Made by a program: the position numbers and the translations under genes
Shown: piece after piece, positions 41,412-49,961 of the stretch
Layout: the number at the start of each line of letters is the position of its first letter
Numbering within the stretch: position 1 is the first letter of the stretch
Assembly (NCBI RefSeq): GCF_028714215.1
Contig: NZ_JAQTMS010000025.1
Span: 1 to 64,000, forward strand
Reading direction: 5' to 3'
DNA from: Rhodoferax sp.
GTDB lineage: Bacteria; Pseudomonadota; Gammaproteobacteria; Burkholderiales; Burkholderiaceae_C
Length of the DNA stretch: 64,000 nt
Notes under the pieces: model-generated
Seen by the model: only the letters and a program-made list of their open reading frames with translations
Databases searched by the model: none
What the model was told of the DNA's origin: nothing

Positions 41412-42313
41412 CCTGGGCCGCCATGCGCCCGCGCGACCTGGCGTTGGCACTGCTGGTGATCGTGGTCTGGGGCGTCAACTTTGCGGTCATCAAGATCGGG
41501 CTGGTGGGGCTGCCGCCGCTGCTGCTGGCGGCGCTGCGCTTCATGTTGGCGGCGTTTCCGGCCCTGCTGTTTCTGCGACCGCCCAAGGTGCCGCTGCGCC
41601 TGTACCTGGCGTTTGGCTTGACGATGTCGGTCGGGCAGTTTGCGTTTTTGTTCACGGCGATTCATGTCGGCATGCCGTCCGGGCTGGCCTCGCTGGTGCT
41701 GCAATCGCAGTCCATTTTCACGCTGCTGTTCACCGCCTTGTGGCTGAAGGAAAAGTGGCACGCCAACCAACTGGCCGGCCTGCTGCTGGCCGCCGGCGGG
41801 CTGACGCTGATCGGCAGCGCGCACGGCGCCGCCATGCCCTTGACCGGCTTCCTGCTGACCGTGGCAGCGGCCGCCATGTGGGCCTGCGGCAATATCGTCA
41901 GCCGGGCCGTCGGCCGCCACGGCCCGATGAACCAGTTGGCCTTCGTAGTGTGGGCCAGCCTGGTGCCGCCGCTGCCGTTTCTGGCGCTATCCTGGCTGAT
42001 CGAAGGCCCGGCCGCCATGACCACTGCGCTACAGAACTTCAGTCTCCAGACCTTCGCCGCGGTGGCCTACATCGCCTGGGCCTCGACGCTGCTGGGCTAC
42101 GCGGTGTGGAACTTTCTGCTGTCGCGCTATCCGGTCAACCGCGTCGCCCCATTTACCCTGCTGGTGCCGCTGGTGGGCCTCTGCACCGGCTGGCTGGTGT
42201 TCGGCGAGTCGCTCAAACCAATTCACTTCGCTGGCGGCGCCTTGCTCATGCTGGGGCTGCTGGTCAACCTGTTCGGCGCCCCCTTGTTGACCCGCCTGCA
42301 ATGGAAGAGCTGA
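41408..42313 (+). CDS. EamA family transporter (O-acetylserine/cysteine exporter-like)
   Basis: 301 residues from the ATG overlapping the hydrolase stop. Ten hydrophobic spans in two EamA halves: ALALLVIVVWGVNFAVIKIG, RFMLAAFPALLFL, LASLVLQSQSIFTLLFTALW, TGFLLTVAAAAMWACGNIVS and PVNRVAPFTLLVPLVGLCTG are typical of the YdeD-like subgroup. It probably exports an amino acid or metabolite. The last 13 bases overlap the start of the next gene. Confidence 0.9.
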   Translation: MTWAAMRPRDLALALLVIVVWGVNFAVIKIGLVGLPPLLLAALRFMLAAFPALLFLRPPKVPLRLYLAFGLTMSVGQFAFLFTAIHVGMPSGLASLVLQSQSIFTLLFTALWLKEKWHANQLAGLLLAAGGLTLIGSAHGAAMPLTGFLLTVAAAAMWACGNIVSRAVGRHGPMNQLAFVVWASLVPPLPFLALSWLIEGPAAMTTALQNFSLQTFAAVAYIAWASTLLGYAVWNFLLSRYPVNRVAPFTLLVPLVGLCTGWLVFGESLKPIHFAGGALLMLGLLVNLFGAPLLTRLQWKS

Positions 42314-43368
42314 AGCTCTCGGTCTGGTTGGTGCTGACGCCCAACGTGCTGTTGCTGGACTACGCCGGCCCGGCCGAGACGCTGCGCATGGCACGCGACA
42401 TGGGCGCCGCACTGGTGCTGCACAGCTGCGCACCGCAGCCGTCGGTCGCCACCTCGCTGGGTCCCAGCCTGGGCGGGCTGGAACCCTTGCCCGAAACCCT
42501 GCCGCCCCACAGCCTGGTGCTGGTGGTGGGCAACAGCAATGACGCCAAGGATTACGCCACGCCGGCGGCGCGGCAAGTGGTGCGCTGGCTGCGGACGGCA
42601 CCGCGGGCCGATACCCGGCTGGCCAGTATTTGTTCCGGCGCCTTGCTGCTGGCGCAAGCCGGTTGGCTGGCCGGGCGCCACTGCACCACCCACCACAGCC
42701 TGCTTGAAATGCTGCAGGCCATGGAGCCCAGCGCCGCGGTGGCCGACGACCGCATTTTTGTCGACGATGGCCGGGTGCTGACCAGTGCCGGCATCAGCAC
42801 CGGCATCGACCTGGCGCTCTACATCGTGGAGCAGCACGCCGGGCCCGAACTGGCCTCGCGCGTCGCCCGCCGCCTGGTGATGTACCAGCGGCGCGGTCCG
42901 CTTGACCCGCAAACCTCGCCCTGGCTGGCCTGGCGCAACCACATGCACCCGGCGGTGCACCGGGCCCAGGACGCCATCGCCCGCGATCCGGCGCGGCTCT
43001 GGACGCTGGCCGCGCTGGCCAAGGCGGCGCATGTAAGCCCGCGCCACCTGAGCCGCTTGTTTGCCCAGCACGCCGGCATTGGCGTGCTGGCCTACCAGCA
43101 GCAATTGCGGATTGCGCGGGCCAAGGAATTGCTGGCGGCGCTGCCGCCCAGGACGGTGGAACAGGTGGCGGAGCAATGCGGCTTTGCCTCGGCGCGCGAT
43201 TTCCGGCGCGTCTGGCAGCGCTTTGCCGAAGGCTCGCCGGGTGATGGGCGCCGAGCGACGCGCCCTACCTCTGCTGTGCCTCGTCAAAGCAAGTCCAGAG
43301 GAGTTGAATTTATACAATCTGAAGAAGCAAATGGCAGTTTGTATAAAAAAGTCAGGCAAATTGGGTAG
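42301..43368 (+). CDS. GlxA-type AraC family regulator with DJ-1/PfpI domain
   Basis: 355 residues. N-terminal DJ-1/PfpI-like domain (KLSVWLVLTPNVLLLDYAGP, SICSGALLLAQAGWLAGRHC) up to about 190, then a C-terminal AraC HTH (LWTLAALAKAAHVSPRHLSR, LFAQHAGIGVLAYQQQLRI and GFASARDFRRVWQRF). It likely controls the hydrolase and exporter upstream. After the HTH the last 26 residues (SRGVEFIQSEEANGSLYKKV, and so on) are not family-like and come from AT-richer DNA, so the original end may have been replaced. Confidence 0.88.
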   Translation: MEELKLSVWLVLTPNVLLLDYAGPAETLRMARDMGAALVLHSCAPQPSVATSLGPSLGGLEPLPETLPPHSLVLVVGNSNDAKDYATPAARQVVRWLRTAPRADTRLASICSGALLLAQAGWLAGRHCTTHHSLLEMLQAMEPSAAVADDRIFVDDGRVLTSAGISTGIDLALYIVEQHAGPELASRVARRLVMYQRRGPLDPQTSPWLAWRNHMHPAVHRAQDAIARDPARLWTLAALAKAAHVSPRHLSRLFAQHAGIGVLAYQQQLRIARAKELLAALPPRTVEQVAEQCGFASARDFRRVWQRFAEGSPGDGRRATRPTSAVPRQSKSRGVEFIQSEEANGSLYKKVRQIG

Positions 43369-43382
43369 CCGTTGTTTTGCAT

Positions 43383-44609
43383 CTACCGCGCCAGAGCCCA
43401 AGGCAGCTGCAGGGGCGAAATCACATCCACCGTGTGCGCTGCCGTCGACTTCATGGGCCAACCCTGTTGCACGGGTGCTACCACGTAGGCGTGCTGCACG
43501 CCCACATCCTGGCAGGCCTGCCAAAAGCCCTTGGTGACGGTGGGAGCGCCGGAAAATTTGATTTCGAAACCATACTTCTTGCTGCCCAGCTCCACCACCA
43601 CGTCCAATTCGGCACCCGCCGCCGTGCGATAAAAACTCACATCGGCGCCCTTGGGGACGAGGGCGCAAATTTGTTCCACCATCAGACCTTCCCACGAAGG
43701 GCCCGCCATCGGGTGCCCGATCAAACTGTTGACATCGGGCAGGTTCAGCAAGGCGTGCAGCAAGCCACAATCGCGCACATACACCTTGGGGGATTTCACC
43801 AGCCGTTTCCCGACGTTGACGAAATGCGGTTCCAGACGGCGCAGCATCATGGTGTCCACCAGCGAGTCGAGGTAGCGCGCCACCGTGGTGTGCGAGATGC
43901 CACCCAGTGACGCGGCAATGTTTGACGCATTGAACAATTGCCCGTGCAAATGCGCCGTCATGCGCCAAAAGCGGTGCAAGGTCTGGGCCGGCACATTGAC
44001 CCCGAATTCACGGATGTCGCGATTCAAAAAAGTGGCAATGAAATCGCTGCGCCAACTGAAAGAATAGGCATCGGTGGGGGCTGTGTAGCTCACCGGAAAG
44101 CCGCCGCGCAACCAGAGCTTTTGCAATGTGAGCAAAGCCGCCTGCGGATCGGTGTCTGGTGCCATCACCTCTCGCACCTGCAAGGGCGTCAGTTCCAGGT
44201 AGCTGACGCGCCCGGCCAATGATTCAGAGCTTTGCTGCAGCAACTTGCCGGATGCCGAGCCCAGCAACAGAAATCGCCCCGGTCGGCGCTGTGCGTCAAT
44301 TTCCGGTCGCAATTGGGCAAATACCTCGGGTACATACTGCACCTCGTCCAACACCATCAGTTGGTCCCGGTTGGCTTGCAAAAAGCCACTGCCGCTGGCG
44401 AGTTTTTCGCGGTCGCCCGCCAATTGCAGGTCAAGGCTGATGGCGCCCGGGTAGGTCGATGCAATCATGCGTGCGAGAGTTGTCTTGCCAACTTGCCGTG
44501 GACCCAGCAGTACCACGGCGGGTGAAAAAGCCAACTGCTCCTGCGCTGCTTGAAGCAGCACGCGAGGAAATTCCGGTCTTTCAGGGGGGGCTGGTTTGTT
44601 GGCTATCAT
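43383..44609 (-). CDS. AAA ATPase with DUF4143 domain
   Basis: 408 residues. Walker A VVLLGPRQVGKTTLAR (about 33), Walker B-like QLMVLDEVQYVPE, sensor SGKLLQQSSESLAGR, then the DUF4143 part with GGISHTTVARYLDSLVDTMM, LLHALLNLPDVNSLIGHPM, and RTAAGAELDVVVELGSKKYG then FEIK, a PD-(D/E)xK-like core. Such proteins are widespread, function mostly unknown, and sometimes linked to toxin-antitoxin or mobile DNA. Convergent with the GlxA gene, 14 bases apart, and its start codon overlaps an inverted repeat. Confidence 0.88.
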   Translation of the reverse strand: MIANKPAPPERPEFPRVLLQAAQEQLAFSPAVVLLGPRQVGKTTLARMIASTYPGAISLDLQLAGDREKLASGSGFLQANRDQLMVLDEVQYVPEVFAQLRPEIDAQRRPGRFLLLGSASGKLLQQSSESLAGRVSYLELTPLQVREVMAPDTDPQAALLTLQKLWLRGGFPVSYTAPTDAYSFSWRSDFIATFLNRDIREFGVNVPAQTLHRFWRMTAHLHGQLFNASNIAASLGGISHTTVARYLDSLVDTMMLRRLEPHFVNVGKRLVKSPKVYVRDCGLLHALLNLPDVNSLIGHPMAGPSWEGLMVEQICALVPKGADVSFYRTAAGAELDVVVELGSKKYGFEIKFSGAPTVTKGFWQACQDVGVQHAYVVAPVQQGWPMKSTAAHTVDVISPLQLPWALAR

Positions 44610-44648
44610 CCTTGCATTTTGCCTGTTGTACGATCAATATGCAAGGAT
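44608..44648. promoter_or_regulatory. Inverted repeat overlapping the DUF4143 ATPase start
   Basis: ATCCTTGCAT (44608-44617) and ATGCAAGGAT (44639-44648) are perfect 10-bp complements 21 bases apart; the first arm includes two bases of the start codon. A dimeric regulator could use this as an operator, which would block the gene's own expression. The start codon choice is uncertain because the AAGG in the arm is only two bases away. Confidence 0.4.
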
Positions 44649-44684
44649 AAATGGTTCGCTTTATGTCGTGATAAGGTCGCCGCG

Positions 44685-45683
44685 TCAGACGAAGTGGTCA
44701 AACGAGGTGTAGTTGTTGGGCAGTGTCTGGCCCTTGCCATTAATCAGCCGCAGGCCCAGCTGCTGATCAATCTGGCCGATCCGGGTGACCGGCGTCTGGC
44801 TGTTTCGGGCGGCGGCGGCCACGGCCTCGCGTTGGGATGCCGGCGCCGTGAACAGCAATTCGTAGTCGTCGCCGCCGGCCAGGGCCAGGCTGCGCCACTG
44901 GTCGGGGCCTATTTCGGCGCCGGGCTGGCCCGGCTCCGGCGCGCAACCGGCGCGGGCCGCAACCAGCGTGGCGCAGATATCGGCATTGACCGTGGCGCCG
45001 ATGCCGGACTGCTTCAGGATGTGGCCCAGATCGCCCAGCAGGCCGTCGCTGACATCGATCGCCGCCGTCGCGATGCCGCGCAAGGCCAGGCCCAGCGCGA
45101 CGCGCGGGGTCGGCATTTCCATGCGCAAGCGGGCCGCCTCGAATACCGGCGCCGGCACCGACAAGGTGCCGCGAAACACTTCCAGGGCCAGGCGGGCATC
45201 GCCCAGGTTGCCGCTGACATAGAGCTCGTCGCCGGCTTGTGCGCCGGAGCGCAGCAAGGCTTGCGAGCGCCCGGCCAGCACCGGCACCTCGCCAAACACC
45301 GTGATGCAGATGTTGAGCGGTCCGCGCGTCGTGTCGCCGCCGATCAGCTCGCAACCATGCGCGTCGGCCAGCGCGAACAGGCCTTGCGCAAACGGCGCCG
45401 CCCAGGATTCTTCGGCGCGCGGCAGCGCCAGCGCCAGGGTAAAGGCCAGCGGCTTGGCGCCACAGGCGGCCAGGTCGCTCAGGTTCACGGCCAGCGCCTT
45501 GTGGCCCAGCCGCAAGGGGTCCACCGTCGAGAGGAAATGGCGCCCCTCGACCAGCATGTCGCAGGAGATCGCCAACTGCGTGCCGGGGGCCGGCTGCAAC
45601 AGCGCGCAGTCGTCGCCGACACCCAGCACGGCCTGGCGTGCCGGCCGCTTGAAATAGCGCTCTATCAAGTCAAATTCGCCCAC
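44685..45683 (-). CDS. thiL: Thiamine-monophosphate kinase
   Basis: 332 residues from a GTG start five bases after the gcr stop. The upstream in-frame part overlaps gcr and is rejected. Motifs VLGVGDDCALLQPAPGTQLA, SCDMLVEGRHFLSTVDPLRL, LIGGDTTRGPLNICIT and DVSDGLLGDLGHILKQSGIG are diagnostic. ThiL phosphorylates thiamine monophosphate to the diphosphate cofactor. It follows gcr in an apaG-gcr-thiL cluster, and the usual neighbour pgpA is displaced to 35733. Confidence 0.94.
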   Translation of the reverse strand: MGEFDLIERYFKRPARQAVLGVGDDCALLQPAPGTQLAISCDMLVEGRHFLSTVDPLRLGHKALAVNLSDLAACGAKPLAFTLALALPRAEESWAAPFAQGLFALADAHGCELIGGDTTRGPLNICITVFGEVPVLAGRSQALLRSGAQAGDELYVSGNLGDARLALEVFRGTLSVPAPVFEAARLRMEMPTPRVALGLALRGIATAAIDVSDGLLGDLGHILKQSGIGATVNADICATLVAARAGCAPEPGQPGAEIGPDQWRSLALAGGDDYELLFTAPASQREAVAAAARNSQTPVTRIGQIDQQLGLRLINGKGQTLPNNYTSFDHFV

Positions 45684-45688
45684 TTTGG

Positions 45689-47722
45689 TCAGTCCTGTTT
45701 GCTGGTCGGTGAAATAGCGTTTCGCGGTGGCCAGAAAAAGCTCAAGGGTGCATGGCGCCAGCGCCGCCCAATAACCTCGCTGACGTGCACCCGGTCGACG
45801 CCGCTGACGTTGTGGGCGCGCAATGCGAGCAGAAAGGCCAGGTAAAAACTCACCCCCAGGTTCATCGCCGCCATCACCGGCAGGGCCGCCACGCACCACC
45901 ACAGGGCGGGCTCGCGCAGCACGTCCCAGCCCAGCGCCGCGCAGGCCGCGGCCAGTTGTCCAGCCGACAGGGTGACGTGGCGCACCTCCAGTTCCAGTCC
46001 AAAAAAACCGGTAAAGGAAGGAATCAGCCCCAGCATGAAGCCCAGTGAAATATTGGCGGCAAAGCCCGAAATATGGGTCCGTGTGAAGCTCGCCCAGTGC
46101 TGTGCACGCTTGGGCCCCAACAGGGTCGTGATGCGTGGGTTGTAGCGCATGGCGGAGTCGAGCCGGTGCAGCACAAACCAGTTCTCGGCCCAGCCGGCGA
46201 TGATGCTGGAGGCAAATAGCAGCACGCCGGTGACTGCGGCAAAGAAGGCGGTCGGCCCCAGCAGGGTGAGTGATTGGAAAACGTGCTCGGCTTGCTTGGC
46301 GTCAATCATGGTGTGGCCGATGGCCAGTTGCAGGGCGGCGGAAATCAGCAGCACTACCGGGAACACCAGCAGGACATTGCCCAGCACCGCCGCCACCTGT
46401 GAGCGCACCAGATGCGTGACTTCGTCGGCAAAAGCGTCCAGCGCAGAGGGCTCGCCGAGATCCTTGAGTTTGGCCGCCATCGCCGGTGCCGTCATGGCCG
46501 GTTGCTTGGTGGCCAGCGTGAAGTGCAGCAACTGGATGACGACAAAGCTCACCGCATAGACCGCGCCAGCCCAGAAACCGCTCCAGAACGCCGACAGTCC
46601 GATCGCCAGCACTGAAAATTTCAACCAGGTGGTCAGCGCGGTGATGGCACCGCCACCGGCCGCCTGGCGCAGCATGTCGCGGTATTCCGCGACGGTGCGG
46701 GTGATGTAGTGCTCGCCGGTCTCGGAACTGCGCTCGGCCACCTTGGCCGCCAGCAGCGAAGTGCTGGAGGTCAGCAGTGCGCGCAGGCTGCGTCGCTCCT
46801 GGCCCACGGTGACCAGATGCGACAGCAGCCGGGCCGTGCTGGTCCCCGGGTGGCCGGAGAGCAGACAGTCCATCAGGGCACGAATGCGCAGCACCCGCAC
46901 GCGCAACTGGCGTAGTTGGAACACCAGGTTGACTGAAATGCCATGCGCGTCCAGATGGGTGTAGACAGTGGCTGCCGCACTGCGGCAGGCCTCCAATCGC
47001 TCACGAAATTGTTGCAGTGCGGCCTGGCGTTGCTCGCTGTCCTGGGTGGGTGCTGCCAGATAGACGTCACGCAGGGTTTCAAAGTCCTGCACCAGGCAAT
47101 GAAAAGGTGCCGCCTCGCGCGCCGGCGTACTCATGCGCAGGCGCAATTCGGGCGAAAAGCCGGTGGCACGGACCTGGCTGGTGCAAAACGTGATGGCCTC
47201 CACCACCGTGGCCTGCCATTGCGAGATGACCGGTCGTGAAGCATCAGCTTGCGGCGTTGTCGGCGGCTGTAGTAAAACCGCGATCCGGCCCAGCGTGGGC
47301 TCATCGAGCGCCGCCAGCCACTGGGCATCGAAACCATGGAACAGCACCAGATCAAACAGCGCGGAGGCGTCCGCGGTTTCGGGTGTGCCCGGCAGCAGTT
47401 TTTGACGAACACGTTCAAAAAACTCGGTGATAAAGGAACTGAGCGAGGAAAATCCGTAGTCGGCCAGCAGGGGCGTGCAATCGATGGTGTCAACCAGTGT
47501 CCGCCACCAGGCCCGCCAGCGCGCCTCCAGCTCGGGACGGGCTTGCACGGCGTCCAGCAACAGTTCAATTCGTGCCAGCGTGGTCGGCACTGAACCACAG
47601 TCGCCGCGCAGCCATTCAAACAGTGCGATCAGCCACAGGTGTCGGTGCACCAATTCGGCTTGCGGGTTCAGGGCTTCCAGCAGTTCTGGCAGATCGTGCA
47701 GCGGTTTCATGCGGCGCGACAT
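45689..47722 (-). CDS. gcr: Site-specific recombinase family protein (Gcr-like, membrane)
   Basis: 677 residues from the ATG at 47722, which overlaps the apaG stop by one base. It matches the protein family called gonococcal-type site-specific recombinase (PF10136), but the sequence shows several long hydrophobic spans in its C-terminal half (FSVLAIGLSAFWSGFWAGAV, LGNVLLVFPVVLLISAALQL, LLGPTAFFAAVTGVLLFASS). That points to a membrane protein and makes the recombinase name doubtful. The function is unknown. It lies between apaG and thiL in an apparent operon. Confidence 0.88.
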   Translation of the reverse strand: MSRRMKPLHDLPELLEALNPQAELVHRHLWLIALFEWLRGDCGSVPTTLARIELLLDAVQARPELEARWRAWWRTLVDTIDCTPLLADYGFSSLSSFITEFFERVRQKLLPGTPETADASALFDLVLFHGFDAQWLAALDEPTLGRIAVLLQPPTTPQADASRPVISQWQATVVEAITFCTSQVRATGFSPELRLRMSTPAREAAPFHCLVQDFETLRDVYLAAPTQDSEQRQAALQQFRERLEACRSAAATVYTHLDAHGISVNLVFQLRQLRVRVLRIRALMDCLLSGHPGTSTARLLSHLVTVGQERRSLRALLTSSTSLLAAKVAERSSETGEHYITRTVAEYRDMLRQAAGGGAITALTTWLKFSVLAIGLSAFWSGFWAGAVYAVSFVVIQLLHFTLATKQPAMTAPAMAAKLKDLGEPSALDAFADEVTHLVRSQVAAVLGNVLLVFPVVLLISAALQLAIGHTMIDAKQAEHVFQSLTLLGPTAFFAAVTGVLLFASSIIAGWAENWFVLHRLDSAMRYNPRITTLLGPKRAQHWASFTRTHISGFAANISLGFMLGLIPSFTGFFGLELEVRHVTLSAGQLAAACAALGWDVLREPALWWCVAALPVMAAMNLGVSFYLAFLLALRAHNVSGVDRVHVSEVIGRRWRHAPLSFFWPPRNAISPTSKQD

Positions 47723-48114
47723 CAATGCAAAGTGCGGGTGCCGCCGCTGGCGCTCAAGGCGTCCAGCACAAACATGGGGATGTCGGTGTCAAATTTTTCA
47801 CCGTCCTCGGCGACACAAAAGAAACTGCCGTGCATGGTGCCGGTGGGCGTGCGCAGGCGCGTGCCGCTGGTGTATTCGAAGGCTTCGCCGGGTTTCAGCA
47901 GCGGCTGCTGGCCGACCACGCCCAGGCCCTTGACGCGCTCGGTGTGGCCCTTGGCGTCATTGACGTTCCAGGTGCGCGAGATCAGCTGAGCGCTGACTTC
48001 ACCCACATTGGTGATGGTGATGGTGTAGGCAAACACATACAGCTCCTGCTGCGGGTCCGATTGCCCGGCCAGATACTGGGGCGAAACCTGAACTCGAAAT
48101 TGGTACTTGGACAT
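47722..48114 (-). CDS. apaG: ApaG/CorD (Co2+/Mg2+ efflux-associated) protein
   Basis: 130 residues with the ApaG fold: YQFRVQVSPQYLAGQSDP, YVFAYTITITNVGEVSAQLI, SRTWNVNDAKGHTERVKGLG, VVGQQPLLKPGEAFEYTSGT and TGTMHGSFFCVAEDGEKFD. Family members are linked to magnesium/cobalt homeostasis and protein interactions. Its start is 128 bases from the divergent rpe gene. The frame ends ALSASGGTRTLH, slightly extended relative to most homologues. Confidence 0.95.
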   Translation of the reverse strand: MSKYQFRVQVSPQYLAGQSDPQQELYVFAYTITITNVGEVSAQLISRTWNVNDAKGHTERVKGLGVVGQQPLLKPGEAFEYTSGTRLRTPTGTMHGSFFCVAEDGEKFDTDIPMFVLDALSASGGTRTLH

Positions 48115-48242
48115 GGCGTCATCCTATACTGAAACATTGCGGGACAGGCCGCAGCCACACGCAGTGGGCAAGCTCTGTCCTCAACTGTTCAAGGAGCAAG
48201 CCCTGTTCCCAACGGTGCAGAACAACTGATTAAACTCCCGTC

Positions 48243-48920
48243 ATGACCTACCGCATTGCTCCCTCCCTTCTCTCGGCCGACTTTGCCCGCCTGGGCGAGG
48301 AACTGAAAAACGTCATTGCCGCCGGCTGCGACTGGATTCATTTCGACGTGATGGACAACCACTACGTCCCGAATCTGACCTTCGGCCCGATGATTTGCAG
48401 CGCGCTCAAGCCGCACGCCAAGACGGCGGCCGGCGTGGCGGTGCCGATCGACGTGCATTTGATGGTGCAGCCGGTCGATGCCCTGGCCAGCGCTTTTGCC
48501 GACGCCGGCGCCGACCTGATCAGCTTTCACCCCGATGCCTCGGGCCACGTGCACCGCAGCATTCAGGCCATCAAGGCCAGGGGTTGCAAGGCCGGGCTGG
48601 TGTTCAACCCGGCCGCGCCGCTGGACGTTCTGGACTGGGTGATCGAGGACCTCGACCTGATCCTCATCATGAGCGTCAACCCCGGCTTTGGCGGCCAGAG
48701 TTTCATTGACTCGGCGCTGCGCAAGATCGAGGACGCGCGCCGCCGCATCACTGCTTGTGGCAAGGACATCCGGCTGGAAGTCGATGGCGGCATCAAGGTC
48801 GACAACATCCGCCGCGTCGCCGATGCCGGGGCCGACACCTTTGTCGCCGGCAGCGCCATTTTCGGCAAGCCCGATTACCGGGCGGTGGTGGCGGCGATGC
48901 GGGCTGAACTCACGCCCTAG
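48243..48920 (+). CDS. rpe: Ribulose-phosphate 3-epimerase
   Basis: 225 residues. Metal-binding and catalytic motifs are intact: [62 protein letters not shown] and [20 protein letters not shown]. It interconverts ribulose 5-phosphate and xylulose 5-phosphate in the pentose phosphate and Calvin cycles. In this lineage rpe is usually followed by gph and trpE; here a whole type II secretion locus lies between. Confidence 0.97.
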   Translation: MTYRIAPSLLSADFARLGEELKNVIAAGCDWIHFDVMDNHYVPNLTFGPMICSALKPHAKTAAGVAVPIDVHLMVQPVDALASAFADAGADLISFHPDASGHVHRSIQAIKARGCKAGLVFNPAAPLDVLDWVIEDLDLILIMSVNPGFGGQSFIDSALRKIEDARRRITACGKDIRLEVDGGIKVDNIRRVADAGADTFVAGSAIFGKPDYRAVVAAMRAELTP

Positions 48921-48974
48921 CGGCGCTGCCGGTTGTGGGGTGCGGGCCACCGCACAACAAGACGCCTGGAGCCG

Positions 48975-49469
48975 TCATTCAGAACTTGACTTGGTTCGGA
49001 TCGGCTTGCCTTCACTGGACACCAGCGCTGGCAGTTCCAGCGTAAAAGATACCGGTCCGTCGGCACTGGCGGCCAGGGCCGCGCTGCGGGCGGCGACCGA
49101 GTGCAGCAGCAGGCTGTCGTTGACCGCGCTGCCGACCCGGTACGGTTTGGCCGGCTTGCCGTCGATCGAAATCAGGGCATAGCCGCTTTTGGCCCGGTTG
49201 GCCACCACCCCGATCAACTTGAAGTGGCTGGCGGCGCTGTCAACCAAGGTGGCTGTGATGGCTTTTTGACCGCCACCCAGCAGCCGCGCCACCACTTGCG
49301 GGTCGGTCTGGACCTGGCGCGAGAAAGAGGGTGCGGCCGTCGGCGCAGGTGCCGATGGGACTGCGGCGCTCCACTTCAGCACCCAATAGGCGGCACTGGC
49401 GGCGGCCAGGGCGGCCAGCAAAAAGGTAGCGATCCGCAGCCACCAGAGGCTTAACGAGTGTGTCTTCAT
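48975..49469 (-). CDS. gspC: Type II secretion GspC, short form without PDZ domain
   Basis: 164 residues. One membrane anchor near the N-terminus (WLRIATFLLAALAAASAAYW), a periplasmic linker, then the HR domain (FKLIGVVANRAKSGYALISI, DGKPAKPYRVGSAVNDSLLL). It lacks the C-terminal PDZ or coiled-coil region of the 270-300-residue GspC type, so it binds GspD through HR only. It is the only gene of the locus on the minus strand, 48 bases from gspG, with a paired direct repeat in the shared promoter region. Confidence 0.88.
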   Translation of the reverse strand: MKTHSLSLWWLRIATFLLAALAAASAAYWVLKWSAAVPSAPAPTAAPSFSRQVQTDPQVVARLLGGGQKAITATLVDSAASHFKLIGVVANRAKSGYALISIDGKPAKPYRVGSAVNDSLLLHSVAARSAALAASADGPVSFTLELPALVSSEGKPIRTKSSSE

Positions 49470-49471
49470 AG

Positions 49472-49499
49472 AACGATTATCATTGAAGCGGTAACGATT
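49472..49499. promoter_or_regulatory. Direct repeat AACGATT in the gspC-gspG divergent region
   Basis: AACGATT occurs at 49472-49478 and again at 49493-49499, exactly 21 bases apart, or two helical turns, inside the 48-base region that must contain both promoters. The spacing fits tandem binding by a regulator such as a response regulator. The repeat is short, so chance is possible. Confidence 0.4.
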
Positions 49500-49517
49500 T
49501 TAAAGTGATGCAAGCCC

Positions 49518-49961
49518 ATGAAAGCAATTCCCGCAACAATGCGCCACCGAATTCAGGATGGCTTCACGCTGATCGAACTGATGGTGGTGCTGCTGATCAT
49601 AGGCGTGTTGGCGGCCCTGATTGTGCCCAACGTGCTGGACCGGGCCGATGACGCGCGCGTCACGGCGGCCAAGACCGACGTCAACAACCTGATGCAGGCG
49701 CTCAAGCTCTATAAGCTCGACAACCAGCGCTATCCGACCGCCGAGCAGGGCTTGCAGGCCTTGTTGACCAAGCCGACCACCGCCCCGGTACCGCCCAACT
49801 GGAAGTCTTATCTTGACCTGCTGCCCAACGACCCCTGGGGCAAGCCCTATGTCTACCTCAATCCCGGCGTCAAGGGGGAAGTCGATGTGATGTCCTTCGG
49901 TGCCGACGGTCAGGCCGGTGGCGAGGGTAAAAATGCAGATATCGGTAGCTGGCAGCCCTAG
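49518..49961 (+). CDS. gspG: Type II secretion major pseudopilin GspG
   Basis: 147 residues. Prepilin leader of 15 residues cut at G^FTLIELMVV, with Glu5 present; a hydrophobic helix follows, then the family body TAEQGLQALLTKPTTAPVPP, NWKSYLDLLPNDPWGKPYVY and VDVMSFGADGQAGGEGKNADI, which includes the calcium-binding loop of GspG. It is the main subunit of the pseudopilus. The stop lies within a perfect inverted repeat that continues into gspH. Confidence 0.96.
   Translation: MKAIPATMRHRIQDGFTLIELMVVLLIIGVLAALIVPNVLDRADDARVTAAKTDVNNLMQALKLYKLDNQRYPTAEQGLQALLTKPTTAPVPPNWKSYLDLLPNDPWGKPYVYLNPGVKGEVDVMSFGADGQAGGEGKNADIGSWQP

Noticed and set aside
42223..43968. 581-codon open frame on the minus strand across the GlxA gene
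   Set aside because: Overlaps genes with clear motifs on both strands and has a low-complexity, His/Arg/Gln-rich composition.
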